NCBI GenBank assembly: GCA_027943245.1
Contig: JANDJZ010000197.1
Coordinates: 1 to 64,000, forward strand
Reading direction: 5' to 3'
Length of the DNA: 64,000 nucleotides
Origin: Acanthamoeba sp. SK_2022b
Taxonomy: Eukaryota > Discosea > Longamoebia > Acanthamoebidae
Shown: positions 23,801-40,388 of the stretch, piece by piece
Position numbering within the stretch: position 1 is the first letter of the stretch
Layout of the letters: every line of letters begins with the position of its first letter
Made by a program: the position numbers and the translations under genes
The notes under the pieces: generated by a model
Database searches by the model: none
What the model was told of the DNA's origin: nothing
The model's input: only the letters and a program-made list of their open reading frames with translations

Positions 23801-25420
23801 TCAAGTCGCCGATGCAGTGGCAACAGTTGGCCGCCACTAGCATCGTGCTTGACGGAAACGCCGTTGGTATGTCGGTTTCATGGCGCTGTGCTCTCTCATC
23901 ACACCACTCAAAATTTCTGATGCATGCATGACACTGGCAATATTGGCAGGGGTGAACATGAGCGCGGGCGGATCATGGTATCGGCGCGACAGCTTCACCG
24001 TGAATGTGCTCGCAACGGCGAACGCGAGCGTCGCCACAGGTTGAGGCCAACCAACCCTTTATCTGTCGATTATCCGCCACACTCACCCGGTTGATGGGAC
24101 ACACACATACACACATACACACTACATATAGGGTTCATCTGCGGCAGTTCGCAAGACTGCTGCTCGCAGGTGCAGGACACCAGCGCTGTCACCTTCACTG
24201 CGCTGTATAAAACCGCCACACGAGGTTAGCCAGACTGTTTCTTCTTTACGCCTTTTCGCAAGCGCGGTGGTTCGGTTGTCGGTCTCACGCTGCATTGCGA
24301 CATCCAGACGATTGTCCCACAACGAGGCCGTCACCGTCGTCGACACCAGCACCGACCTTGGCACTTGTCAACACCACGGCCACGTTCAGCAACTCGACGC
24401 CCTCAGTCTCTGTCTCCGGCTCCACGTCCTCATCGCCCTCGAGTATGACTCCTCCCACTTTTGCCTTCGAACTACCCAGGAGGGAGGGGAGAGAGCAGGT
24501 GGGGTGACTTGTGCGTGTGGGTGATGCGTGCAGGCCCAACAACAGGCAACACCGACTCGAAGCAGGAGGTGGCCGTGACGCTGAGCCTGGCTAGAGTGAG
24601 CGTGGGCAATGAGTCGAGCACTCCCACGAGCTTCTCCGTCCGCCAGCTGTCGGACGACAACAACTCAACATCGGCCAATCACACCACCACTACGGCGTGG
24701 CTCTATCAGGCACAACTGGATGCGAACACGAGCCTTGCGCAGACATTTGGCTTCTACAGCCAGTCAGAGGCGCTGCAGTTCGCAGGGACCAAGTTCAACG
24801 TGGGCGCCGGCTCGCTTAAGTGGTCACTCAACCTGACCGCCGCCGGTGGCTCCAGCAGCGGCGCAGGATTCGATGTCGAATACGAGCTGGGCACGCTGCT
24901 ATCTACAGCCGGCCACAGCACGGAGGCGGGGTCGTCGAGCGAGGTGGTGCGCAAGGCCGACACGCCACAGCGCGGCATGACGACCTATGTGGTGCGCCTC
25001 AGCAGCGAGTCGAGTGTCGTGGTGGCGGTCGAGGTGTTCGACGTGGCGCTCGTGGACGGTCTTTACGCGCGCCTCAACCACAGCCTCCAGCTCGTGAGCA
25101 ATGCCACTAATACCAACGCAACGACGAGCCAGGGCAGCTTCCGCCTTGTGCTCCAGTTCCCAGCGTTTGCCAAGTCGCTGGAGTACGACCCGAGCATCGG
25201 GCTGGGCGTGCTCCTCACCGGCTCCTCGCGCTCTGGAGGAGGAAGCGACAACACAGCGTTGATCGTGGCCACTGCGGTGGCCATTCCCCTGGCCGTGCTC
25301 TTCGTCGTTGGAGTCATCGCCATTGGTTCCTTTATCGCGTGGCGGGCGAGCCGCCGGCGACAGTCAGCCCTCTCCGTAGAGTTCGGGCAGGTTGATCCAG
25401 ACGAAGAAGTTGGGCTGTGA
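17823..25420 (+). CDS. Type I surface protein of exon-encoded beta-helix-like repeats
   Basis: Starts with a signal peptide (LPAVISSILLLLLIMP) and a pectin-lyase-like opening (ISDAIASHSGAGGEVHVMGG, then TYL). Exons: 17823-18058, 21699-21808, 21905-21979, 22051-22134, 22263-22340, 22431-22496, 22604-about 22726, 22994-23068, 23161-23238, 23314-23391, 23491-23652, 23708-23866, 23950-24039, 24132-24224, 24308-24442, 24534-25420. Almost every internal exon starts and ends in phase 1 and encodes one repeat of the form GV-x-(M/L/F)-x-GG-x-W-x-Q-x5-V, as in GVTMQGGQW, GVSFNGGGKWQQ and GVLLNPGGVWTQ. Such repeats suggest coils of a parallel beta-helix. Then come a Ser/Thr/Pro stalk, an extracellular globular region with many N-glycosylation sequons, one transmembrane segment (ALIVATAVAIPLAVLFVVGV) and a short basic tail. 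The second exon is 3.6 kb away across a transposon-bearing intron, and the splice phases match. A role in adhesion or recognition is inferred. Confidence 0.75.
18120..19113 (+). CDS. Possible accessory reading frame of the MULE element
   Basis: A frame opens at the ATG at 18120 (MKRSKPEQRGDSDEP...), with a donor at 18221. A later frame runs to 18702 (YNVFYNRTDHVDRLPLNQWG) and splices in phase (LYG|PEIS) over 18703-18772 into a clear last exon 18773-19113 (RPYQRATEDIKKTEADLVAF...) ending in TAA. It converges on the transposase, whose stop is only 17 bases away. How the first and middle parts join is unclear, and 18240-18810 is also open on the minus strand (frames ending near 18471 and within 18250-18374). 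No domain recognised. Confidence 0.4.
19130..21496 (-). CDS. MULE transposase with SWIM zinc finger
   Basis: Two exons, 21496-20332 and 20277-19130. Their joined length is exactly 771 codons including the stop, with no internal stop. The MULE DDE core is visible: GLDGLYKATRYGLPLYALVASD (shown as GLDGLYKAT...), then TIMIDKDARERAAI, then FVLCDFHVQQAW, then NNATESIFKML, which supplies a candidate catalytic Glu. A SWIM finger follows (CSCPYHIYTGKQCKHIV; C-x-C-x8-C-x-H). The C-terminus is acidic then basic (RRLAKRKNKK), possibly nuclear-targeting. MULE transposases cut and paste DNA flanked by inverted repeats. The frame is intact, so the copy is recent or still functional. Start chosen at METPAEIQQRW because it is the first ATG in the frame. 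Confidence 0.93.
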
Positions 25421-25445
25421 GCGTGCCCGGAGTGGCCAACGCCAG

Positions 25446-25451
25446 TCAATA
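25446..25451 (+). promoter_or_regulatory. Poly(A) signal of the surface-protein gene
   Basis: AATAAA about 26 bases after the TGA at 25418. Confidence 0.5.
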
Positions 25452-25640
25452 AACAAAACATAACTCTTCATCTGTCTGGCTCGAGTCTACGCCATTGACA
25501 AGTAGCAACTGTTCATCAGTTCACGCAGCGGCACACATGTACATGTGCGGAGTTGGCAATAAGATGCAGCGTTTGTATATTTGGAATGCCAGGATTTTGG
25601 CGCCAAAATATCTGCACGCAACGCCAGCGGAAGAAGCAAG

Positions 25641-28600
25641 ATGGAGCAGCGGAGGCGCAAGAGGCTAAGCGTTGCCGTTTCGTTTCGGGAGAACACCTGC
25701 GTGGAGGAGAATGAGGACGTGGGACAGGAGAACTCGCCACCCAAACACCCAACAACTCAGCTTAAATCAAACGTAAGCAGAAAATCTGTTGTCCAATTCA
25801 AGGAGAACGATGATGCCGTCGAAAAGCGCAATCGTCGCAAATCCAGACTCATGATTGAGGAGGCTCTTGGTGGTACTGCATGCCCAACTCCATTGCTTCC
25901 ACCTTACAGAGGTTTGTAACGCCGTTACTACAAACCACAGGCTCTGCGCTCTCACCGCACAAGCGCAGCGCCGAGAAGGGCAAGGCGACGCCGCAGCGGC
26001 CCAGCTTGGCAGGCGGTAGCGGACTCCTCAGGCGCAAGAGCGTGCTGCCGCGTCACCTCCCCAAGACCCAGCTCATCGAGCTCTACTCGGAGTGCATTCG
26101 GCTCAGCGCCGAGAACGTACGCCTCCCTACAGCCGGCTTGATAACCAGTCTGTGCTTTGATTAATGCATGTGTTGTGCGTGGTGTGTATTTGTAAAAAAC
26201 AGAAAATAAACCAAAAGAACTCGTGGTCGCTTGATCTGATCGACCACATAGACGACGTCTTGCAGAGCAACTTCAACGGCGAGGAGGCGAGCGGGGTGGG
26301 CAACTTCCAGGCGGCAAGCTGCACGCTGGACGCCAGCGTAAAGATCTACTCGTGTCGAGTCGACTCCATCCACAACGAGGCCTACCGCGTGCTGGGCGAC
26401 CTCTCACTCACCCGAAACGGCAAGAACTCACAGCGTGCGTGTCCCAAGCCGCCTAGCCCTGCCGCGCTGCCTAGCATGCTCATGCGTTCCCTCACTTGGC
26501 AGACGACGAAGACGAGACGGAGGGCGCCGAAGGTGAGGGCAACGACGAGCGCCAGGCCGCGGGGAAGAAGGGCGCCGCGAGGAGGAAGCGGCGGGCCCGC
26601 GTCGACACCATCGAGAAGAACCCCGCGTCGCTCCTGGTCGACGACTTTGGGTTCGGGCTGGGCCTCGACCCGCTCTTCCGCAAGCTGAGCTCGGGCTTTG
26701 ACGAGAACGGCGCCCAGGGGCTGCTGCTCAACCAGCTGCCCATCAACCGCCACGCAGAGGTGTGGCCGCGACCATCGACCCCCCTCTCGCCTCGTTGGTT
26801 TGCCCTGAGCTGCCTAACGTGCGTCGCTTCACACTGTGCAGGTAGTGCTGGACTCGTCGGCCACGTTCATGTCTGCCAACGACGTGGACAAAGACGAAGG
26901 CGAAGAGGGAGACACTGACGCGCCTCGTCCCTCTGAGCGCTACTACTCTCTGCCGGCGGACCTCGTTCAGTCTGTGCGACGCGCGCTCCGGGACAAGGTC
27001 GTGCTGTGCCCTCCGCTGTGCGAGCAGCAACAGCAGGCGGAGGCCCTCGATGACCACGACTTCGTCGAGCCCGCGTTCGAGCTGGACTCGGACGAGGCGG
27101 AGGGTCACCACGTCGCCGCAGACGAAGGCGGCGCGGGACTGCTGTGCACACTCGGCCTGCACAGCTTGACCCCGGCCGCGCCGGCGTCGTTGGCCGACCT
27201 CGACGCGGACAACTTTGGGGGCGACGTCGATGACGACGACGACATCGGAGGAGTCTCTCTCGACGACAGCCACATGGAGGCGGGGGCCTTCCCCCACAGC
27301 AACGACACACAACTCGTACGCCTCGCGGCCTCATCCTGTCCGAGCCGGCCTCTGACCGCGTGGTGCTTCAGGACCCGAGTCGAGGCGCGGCGAGGCACAC
27401 GGGGCGAGCGGCGGGCGACTTGGAGTCGCTGCTCGGTTCGCTCCAGCTGGGCGCGTCGGGCTGGGCCGGGCCAGCTCACTGGAAGTACAAGCCCGCCAAG
27501 GCCGGTAAACGCTCGCCCTCCTCGCCCTCTGAGCCCCGGGGGGCCTCTCTGCTAAGACCCAAGCGCGTGTTCGGTTTGGGGCAGTTGTGGCGAAGGCGAG
27601 CAGAGACAAGGGAGCGGAAGGCGCGGAGGAGAAGGGGGAGGAAGGCGAGGACGACGACGGTGAAGAAGAAGAGGAACGGGTATCGGCGGCCAACAGGAAG
27701 GGCAAGAGGAAGGCGCCCTTCTTCGTCGACTTTGACGCTCCGCCCATCGATACCAAGCTTGCCTTTGCCACCTCCCGTGCCGCCACCACTCTCTCTCAGG
27801 CCGTCCTCAAGAAGGCTCGGGAGGAGGTACACATCGCTCACAGCATGCTTCATCGTGTTGTGTGCTGTGTGTTGTGCTCAACCCCGTATGGTAGGACTAC
27901 CTGTTGCCTCGGGACGTCAAGTACGACTATCGGGCCCTGTGCTCCTATTTCCTCCACCCGACCCGCGCCATCGGCTCTGCGCCCATCATCGCCTCCTCTG
28001 CGGGTACGCAGGCCTCAGGCCTCAGCCCGGAGCCCCCCCCCTCTTCCCGCCACAAGCCGTGATCGTTGACGTCTGTCTGGCGCTGTCGGCCAGCCCTTCT
28101 CGGAGGAGTTGCGCCGTACGGCGGGCAGGCCAGCCACCCACACTTTGACGCGCCGGCCGAGGACACTCCTCATCATGCGGACGTCGACATGAACCTCGGC
28201 GCGGACGCGGACCTGGACATGGACATCGATATGGACAATGACAGCGGCAGCGACCTCGACGACGGCGACGAGCATGGCGGCCATGAGCTGGTAACTCGCG
28301 AGCTCAGTTGCCTTTGCTGGAGGGGAGGTCGTGGTCTGACCGGCTCGCCGGGGGAGTGGGCGTCGATGTCCGCAGGAGGCAGGCACGCCCTCGTTGGGCT
28401 CCGATGACCCGCCGGATGGCACGGGGGCCGCCGCCGGCGCTGGGGAGGGCGGCGATGAAGGCGGGCTGGAGTTGGTGGAGCAACCGCGAAAGGTCCACAG
28501 CGAGGCCATCTCCTACGCTCGCGTGGCCAAGAAGATCGACGTCATCGCCCTCAAGCGGGCCCTCTCCCACCAGATCACCGCATCGCCTCCTCCCGTATGC

Positions 28601-29017
28601 ACGCCTACCCCCCTTTCCCCCTCTCCCCCCTCGTCCATTCAGAGGCTGACCTCCGCTCAACGCGTTGGTGGCGGGGGGGGGGGCTCGACCAGGACAAGGT
28701 GCAGGACAAGGCGGCGGGCATATCGTTCAAGGGCCTCCTGCGCAAGCTGCCGTCGCGCATCAAGGACAAGCGCACTCTCGAAGACCTCTCCGTTCAGGTA
28801 CAAGCCACGCCCCCGTGCGCTGACCACACACGTGGGACTCACGCGCTCGTGGTGCTGTGCCAAGGTGTGCTTCATCACGCTGCTCCACCTGGCCAACGAA
28901 CACGACCTGGAGATCACCGCCGACGGGGCCGACAACGACGACAAAGACGAGGAAGACGAGGACGCGCTGATGGCCTATCCCACCGACCTGTTTGTTCACG
29001 TGCCAGAGCGGCGGTAG
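25641..29017 (+). CDS. CAP-H (NCAPH): Condensin complex subunit 2 (CAP-H / Barren kleisin)
   Basis: The kleisin subunit closes the SMC2-SMC4 ring and compacts mitotic chromosomes. After splicing, the N-terminus is basic and Ser-rich with LLPPYR, then RKSVLPRHLPKTQLIELYSE. The Barren signature follows: KINQKNSWSLDLIDHIDDVL, ASCTLDASVKIYSCRVDSIH, RVDTIEKNPASLL, DPLFRKLSSGFDENG and GLLLNQLPIN. The middle is acidic (26880-28290); one segment carries WKYKP. The C-terminal winged-helix part contains YARVAKKIDVIALKRAL and GISFKGLLRKLPSRIKDK, ending LFVHVPERR. About 12 short introns. Length is near the usual 700-900 residues. Start is the ATG after AAGCAAG at 25641. Confidence 0.92.
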
Positions 29018-29130
29018 AACCACCCACTCACAATTATAGCAGCCAGCGAATTGTGCGAAAGTGATGGATTGGCGTGCGTCGCCCAAGTCGGGTGTCGCGC
29101 GGCTGTGTGGGAAAGCGCTCTCCGTTTCCG

Positions 29131-29971
29131 CTATGGGCTGTGTGCAACGGGAGGCCGGCGCGCCGAGGATGAGGCGATGTAGTGGGTGGTCTTGGCTCTG
29201 GCCAGCGGCCTGTCGTTGGAGTAGAATCGGGTGCTCACCACGGCCAGCGTTTCTCCGTGTCGCGTCACCCTGCGCAACGCGTCATCAGGTCAGGCCACTG
29301 TTGGTCATTTGCGTGGGGGAGGTGAGCCGTGCGTGCCTGGACTCGATGCGCACGGTCGAGGGGGCCTGCAGGGCCGACTGGACCGAGAGCTTCATATCGA
29401 GCATCGATCCGGGAGTCGGGTGGCTGCACATGTAGCAGTAGCAAGGGAGGTGTGAGCACATAGCCAACAGACTTCTCCTGAGAAGAAAGGTGAGGTAGTA
29501 CTCGTAGATGTGAGAGATCACTGAGGAGCCGGTCATGTCTGCCAGAGCGCCAAACATGCCATGCCTGCACAATGGTTTGATAAGTTGAAACTCGCACTAC
29601 CTGGCATCGAGTGTAGCCTCAGTCTGGCGTACCTGAAGAACCCGCCGGTGAGCACCGAGAGGTCGTCGTTCACGTCCAGCACATACCTGATGGACCTCTC
29701 CATCTCGTCCAAGGCCTTCAAAAAAAAAAAACGCAGGGAATGTTGGTGTAAGAAAACACCACAGTCACAGGCCTCGTAGCAGTACCTCCAACTTCATGTT
29801 ATTGAATAGCATCTCTTCGAACGACTCGTAGGGGTGCTCCACTACAGCCTAAAACATCATGATAGCGAACTTTGAGCACGAGTAGCGAGAGGGGGGGGGG
29901 GAGGCGTGAACCCACTGGCGACGTACGGAGGAGTTGATTTCGGCCTCTCCAACGAGTGGTTGTTGGTCCAT
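29131..29971 (-). CDS. Hotdog-fold acyl-CoA thioesterase (PaaI/4HBT-like)
   Basis: Exons on the minus strand: 29971-29927, 29848-29786, 29715-29633, 29564-29460, 29423-29343, 29269-29131. Joined product ends HGETLAVVSTRFYSNDRPLA then RAKTTHYIASSS. Hotdog features: GGFFRHGMFGALADMTGSS (active-site loop and hotdog helix), then MLDMKLSVQSALQAPSTVRI, then the beta strands quoted above. Family members hydrolyse acyl-CoA thioesters. The phases agree, including VRI-E|VTRHGE. The true start may lie upstream: an ATG at 30113 opens a mitochondrial-presequence-like frame (MVGRAATSVVGPLLKASRN), but its junction to the 29971 frame is not resolved. Stop-to-stop convergence with the condensin gene leaves 113 bases. 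Confidence 0.78.
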
Positions 29972-30504
29972 GAGCTTGGCGGATTTGGTGGTAGGTTGAG
30001 GTTGTGGGAGGGCTTCTCCTTCTTCAGTCGTAGCCACTTCGGCCTTTCTCTGCGTGATTGCGGCTCGCTTTAAGCAATGGGCCAACAACACTCGTTGCTG
30101 CACGCCCAACCATGACCCTGAAATACCTTTTTGGAAGACACGGTGAGCGTTGCGGGAGAGGCAGTGGTGCTGTGAGTGTGCAGTGCGCGGTGTATGCGTG
30201 GGAGGAGGTCTCGTCCTTGGTAAGCTGGTCCAGTTTTGGTGTCTTCCTCTGCTTTTCCGGCTGAGTTTCGGCGCCGAGTGGCGGAAATTCGGTGTCCACA
30301 GAAATTCAAAGCGCAGCAAAAATGCTCAGCTGTCGACAACGTAAATTTACTTTTTTAACTGATTTTTTCAGGACGGGAAGACAATCTCAATTCATTCAGA
30401 AAGGGTGCGAAAGGCGTCGAGAGCGAGAGGATAGTCATTTGCCGGGGTTACCAAACGGGGAGGAAGCCAAATCAATTTCAGTTTCTCATAGATCGAGAAC
30501 AGAC
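29972..30504. promoter_or_regulatory. Divergent region between thioesterase and USP genes
   Basis: Probably holds the shared promoter region and possibly a 5' exon of the thioesterase. Open frames on both strands here carry no domain. Confidence 0.45.
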
Positions 30505-36277
<5,773 letters not shown>

Positions 36278-36403
36278 GAGAAAAGAAAGAAAGTCAATAC
36301 ACACAGCCCCTCCCGACTTTCTCACCCCAGAGTCTTCCTGCTTCGGCAACAAGCGCGGACCAATTAATTGCCTGCGTTTGGCAAGCGAAGTTTCTTTATC
36401 CTC

Positions 36404-37468
36404 ATGAACTTCGGAGTGGTCTTGGTGTTGGCCATCTTCGCGGCGGTGGCTGCTGCCGGCCCCATTTGTCGGTACCCCGTCAATGGCTATCTGTACGACA
36501 TCACTCCGCTCCAGGCCTACCCACAGGTACCGTGTGTCCAAGGCATTTTGCAAAAGTCTTTGGCCTCACCACTGGTCTCCTTGTAGAAGGTGCAGTGGAG
36601 CAGCTTCGGCTTCCCGATGGTGGTAACCTACCACCCCTGCGAGCCCATTCAAGTTCGTATTATTCACTCAACCCCCCCCCCAAGCTACAGCTATTGAGCC
36701 CTCTCGACAATCGATCCTTACGCAGTGCGGGAACGCTACGGAGGCGGCGATGTGCATGTACGCGGGAGAGCAACCTGGTACACCATGGCCCAGCCCTTGC
36801 TGACCCTTTCTTAACCACTCACTTAGCTCCACGCCCACACAACCCAGCTTCCTCCTTGGGCGATTTTTCGAGCGGTTGGTGGCTCGCATCAGGCCAGGGC
36901 GACAACATGGTGACCATGCCTCCCTAGCTGTGCCCAACTGCACACACTTGTTCAACACGTTTGGTCTGATCAAGTGGTGTTAGGGTTTTCGCATGCGCTT
37001 CACGACCTCAACCCCCATCAGGGTCACCACCACCATCAACTTCACCTGTGACCCCTCGATCCCCGTCGGCGTCCTCAGGCAGGTACGGGGTCGCCTTCTC
37101 GCTGTGACGACACCCGCGGGCATCCCCGGCATCATCATCACGAGCCTTGCCCGTTTGGTGTGCAGAACCCCAACTGGAGTGGCCAGCTGCGGTACAACTA
37201 CGAGTTTGAGTGGCGCACCTCGTTCGCCTGCCCGGTGTCGGCCTACCGGAGCCCAAGCCCTAGTCCGACCCCGAGCGCGACTCCGAGCCCCAGCCCCAGC
37301 GCCGCGCCGCCGCCGCCCAAGGTCGACGTGTGCTGTCTGTACCTGGCCGAGAACGACCCGAACTCTCGCCAAACGCTGTGTGCAGTCACCCAGTGCCCAA
37401 CCCTCAACGGTTTCAAGTTCGCGGGCCAGTGGCAAGTCAACTCTTGTAGTGACTGCCGGTTCACCTGA
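36404..37468 (+). CDS. Secreted MRH-domain (mannose-6-phosphate receptor homology) protein
   Basis: Signal peptide MNFGVVLVLAIFAAVAAAG, then an MRH-like domain: YPVNGYLYDITPLQ; FPMVVTYHPCEPIQ; CGNATEAAMCM; FNTFGLIK; TTTINFTCDPSIPVG; YNYEFEWRTSFACP. Exons: 36404-36526, 36587-36652, about 36726-36757, about 36894-36975, about 37022-37084, and 37166-37468. MRH domains bind mannose-type N-glycans; the ending YEFEWRT..ACP is a hallmark. A Pro/Ser spacer (SPSPSPTPSATPSPSPS) then leads to a Cys-rich end (VDVCCLYLAEND...CSDCRFT). No transmembrane segment follows, so the product should be luminal or secreted. The middle exon boundaries are inferred. Confidence 0.75.
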
Positions 37469-37525
37469 GTCGGCCAACCTCGCCTGCGGCAGGCGTTTTA
37501 TCTTAAAAACCACTTTGCATCTGAA

Positions 37526-37531
37526 AAATAA
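37526..37531 (+). promoter_or_regulatory. Poly(A) signal of the MRH gene
   Basis: AATAAA about 58 bases after the TGA at 37466, just ahead of the next start codon. Confidence 0.5.
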
Positions 37532-37564
37532 ACTTTATCTTTGCCACAAGAGAAGAGGTAACTT

Positions 37565-39318
37565 ATGGAGGGGCTGGCAGACGAGCTAGTTATCCACATA
37601 CTGCGTTTCTGTACGCCAAAGGATGTGGTCGCAATGGAGGCCACTTGCCACCGCCTGGCGCAGCTCGCCCGGGACGACTTACTGTGGCGCTATTTCGTGG
37701 TCGGGCTGCTCGAACAGGAGCGCGCCCAGGCCGCCGCTGCAAGTGCAGCAGACTCACCGTTCCCCGACTTCCACCATCACAAGGTGGAGTGGCCCTGCGT
37801 GCGCTCCGCGGTGGTGAAGACAACCTGCGCCGTCAGCCTTGACCAAGACTGCACCGGTGCGCGGGTGCTGGCCCCCGCCAAGATGGGCTGTGAGAAGCCT
37901 GCTTGGAGTGGCTTCTCCGCTCGCAACAGTAAGCAAAGGCCCCGTCCTAACCTGCAGGCCAAGAAAGGTTTGCCCTGCCCTAAGTCCCAGAACAAACCTG
38001 GTTAACTCGCCACGCGTGGCCTCAGGTAAGCTGTACGACGACTGGCGTAGCTGCTTCAGAGCGCGGGCTCTGCCAACGGACGTCCGCGCCAAGATCAGGA
38101 GACTCATGGAGGGACGCCTCCTGTCGCGCCAGTCACTCAGCACCATCCTGCGGCAGGTCCAGTTCACCACAACAACATATTATCCTCTTGGCCACCGTTG
38201 ATGTTCGCACGCACAGGCTTCGAACGTTCTTGAGAAGGAACCCAACGTGCTGCGACTTAGATCGCCGATCACCGTAGTGGGGGACTTGCATGGCCAGCTT
38301 CTCGATCTGCTCAACCTCTTCCTCATCAGTACGCATTTCCTTGCCTGCTCCATCCTCCCACAGCGCTCACGGACTGCGCATGCACTCGCTGAGCAGACGG
38401 TGAGCCGCCCGACGTGAACTACCTCTTCCTGGGCAACTGGGGCGACAGGGGTCAGTATGGTATCCAAACGGTGACGCTGTTGCTGGCCCTCAAGGTGGCC
38501 TACCCCGATCGCGTGTACCTGCTGAGGGGCAACCACGAGTCGCGGAACATCACCCAGGTCTACGGCTTCTACGACGACTGCCTCCGGCAATACCCCCCGG
38601 GACAGGACGTATGGACGGCCTTTGCGTATGTCTTTGACCGGCTTCCGATGGTCGCCGTGGTCGACGATAAGGTGTTCTGTGTGTGCTCCGGGCTCAGCCC
38701 AGAGATCGAGACTGTCGCACAGATCGATGAGCTCGACCGGTAACCGTTGAATGGCTTGTATCAGAAATTCTAGCCAAGTGCATGACTAACATGTTTTCCC
38801 TCGGAGGTCCCATCAGGTTTCGAGAGACGCCCACGGATGGCCCTCTGTGCGATTTTGTCTACTCTCGCCCCGAGGAGATAAAGGGCTGGGGGCTCTCCCC
38901 ACGAGCCGCTGGCTTCCTCTTCGGCAGCGGTACACAGGCCTTGAACTGCCTTTCCCCCACAGTTCCACTCACTAACCTGTAAAGCTACTCGCTGGCGTGT
39001 GCTCTTAGATGTGTCCAAAGATTGGCTGGAGGCCAACCACTTGGAGCTGATCATAGCCGAGCACAATTACTGCGAGGAGGTGCTGCCCCATGATTAGCTT
39101 CTCCTAAAGATCGCCCACGTCGAGCGAAGCTAAGTAGGGGATGACGACAACCTCAGGGATACATGGTACTGCATGACGGAAGGATGGTCACCGTGTACGG
39201 GGCCGCCAACTATTGTGAAAGGAGCACCAACGTAGCCGCTTGCTTCACCATCATGGAGAACGGCGCCCACTACGTGTACTGCCCCATCTGCATCACCTCC
39301 CGTTCCAGCCCCACCTGA
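37565..39318 (+). CDS. F-box fused to a PPP-family phosphatase domain, metal site degenerate
   Basis: Exons: 37565-37856, 38026-38156, 38217-38328, 38397-38739, 38817-38929, 39009-39079, 39157-39318. An F-box comes first (MEGLADELVIHILRFCTPKD). Then a protein phosphatase 1/2A-like domain: GDLHGQLLDLLN, NYLFLGNWGDRG, LLRGNHESRN, YGFYDDCLRQY, FCVCSGLSPEI, CDFVYSRPEE, ELIIAEHNYCEEGY, VYGAANYCE. Compared with PP1-type enzymes, GDYVDRG has become GNWGDRG (first Asp lost), the His of HGGLSP is Cys, WSDP is SRP and RAHQ is AEHN. GDxHG and GNHE are kept. The fold seems preserved but the two-metal centre is incomplete, so a pseudophosphatase used as a substrate-recognition arm of an SCF ligase is plausible. 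Residue comparison is from family knowledge. Confidence 0.82.
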
Positions 39319-39620
39319 CTTGTGGACCAGCACCCAGTACGGCCCTGCCCCGCGTGTTCCCTTGCCCGTCAAGCGGGAAACGCTGCTGCACAGGTACAGC
39401 GCCTCTCCCAACGCGTGCAGCGCTGCAGGTGTGGCCACCTGACCACACTATCCAGCCATTTCAAGGCAGAGAATTATCGGGCCGAGGTGCTGTCCGTCAT
39501 CCCGTTCATCCCTACGCATGCATGTAGAGACGAGTCAACCGCGTCATGAAGAAGGGTCTATGTTCGTGTGGATTCGGGCGCAGTTATGCGCGAGCGCGTG
39601 CGTGTATTACATGCAGTTCG
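39319..39620. other. Region between two convergent genes
   Basis: Contains possible extra 3' coding sequence or 3' UTR of the F-box/PPP gene (a plus frame with CxxC pairs around 39350-39440). Not convincing as a separate gene. Confidence 0.4.
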
Positions 39621-40116
39621 TCATTTGTTCTTGGAGAGGAGGTAGAGGGCGACAGCGGCGTCGATCACGAAGAAGAGCCCGTCGGGCAAGGTGATCTGAG
39701 GCCCCAGGGCTCGCTTGGCAATGCCCCGCCAGTGCATGGCGAGGTCGAGCGCGAACTGGGAGAAGTTGGCCAGCGACAGCACCCAGAAGTCGTTGGACTG
39801 GAGCTCGCCGCTGTTGCGGTAGCGCAGCAGGGCCAGCAGAGCCAACAAGCTGAACCCCGTGTTGATGCCGCCTATATTATACCCAATTTTAGTATTATAT
39901 TTATCATTATTTTATTATTATTCTGCTATGTGGGAGAGGCGCACCGAGATAGCGCACGAGGTAGGCGTGGGTGGGGGCGGGTTTGAAGTTGAAGTATTTC
40001 TTGAGGATGCCCAGGGGGTGGCACAGAAAGTAGTAGGCGGCCGCCCCATGCCAAGCGGCGTTCAGGCCCAACAGCACCAGCGGCCAGGTAGCCTCCTTGT
40101 TTACAACGGCTGACAT
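39621..40116 (-). CDS. Small four-transmembrane protein, family not recognised
   Basis: Two exons, 40116-39945 and 39871-39621, joined length 141 codons including stop (140 residues). Hydrophobic segments: VLLGLNAAWHGAAAYYFL; GFSLLALLALLRY; FWVLSLANFSQFALDLAM; LPDGLFFVIDAAVALYLL. The C-terminus is short and basic (LSKNK). The ATG gives MSAVVNKEATWPL. No motif I recognise; an integral membrane protein of endomembranes or mitochondria. Confidence 0.75.
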
Positions 40117-40388
40117 TACAATATGTGACTCGCACCTCAAACCCGTTTGGGTGCACGTATGGTGTTTTGTTGTTGTCACAAGACCAGGAGAGTTGCACAA
40201 AGGGGTGCTCCTGCGCTAAGGAAAAGCAGGTTCCCCTTCGGCCAGGCCGCTTCCGTGAGGCGTCCTCCCATTGGCACAAAAGGTTCCAGAGAGGCCACAA
40301 CATTAAGTTTGGGAGCTTTATTGGGGAAGGGGCGCGACCCAGCGAGACTCGAGCTGGGCGAATGGGTGGCACATGTCGTGCGCGAGCT

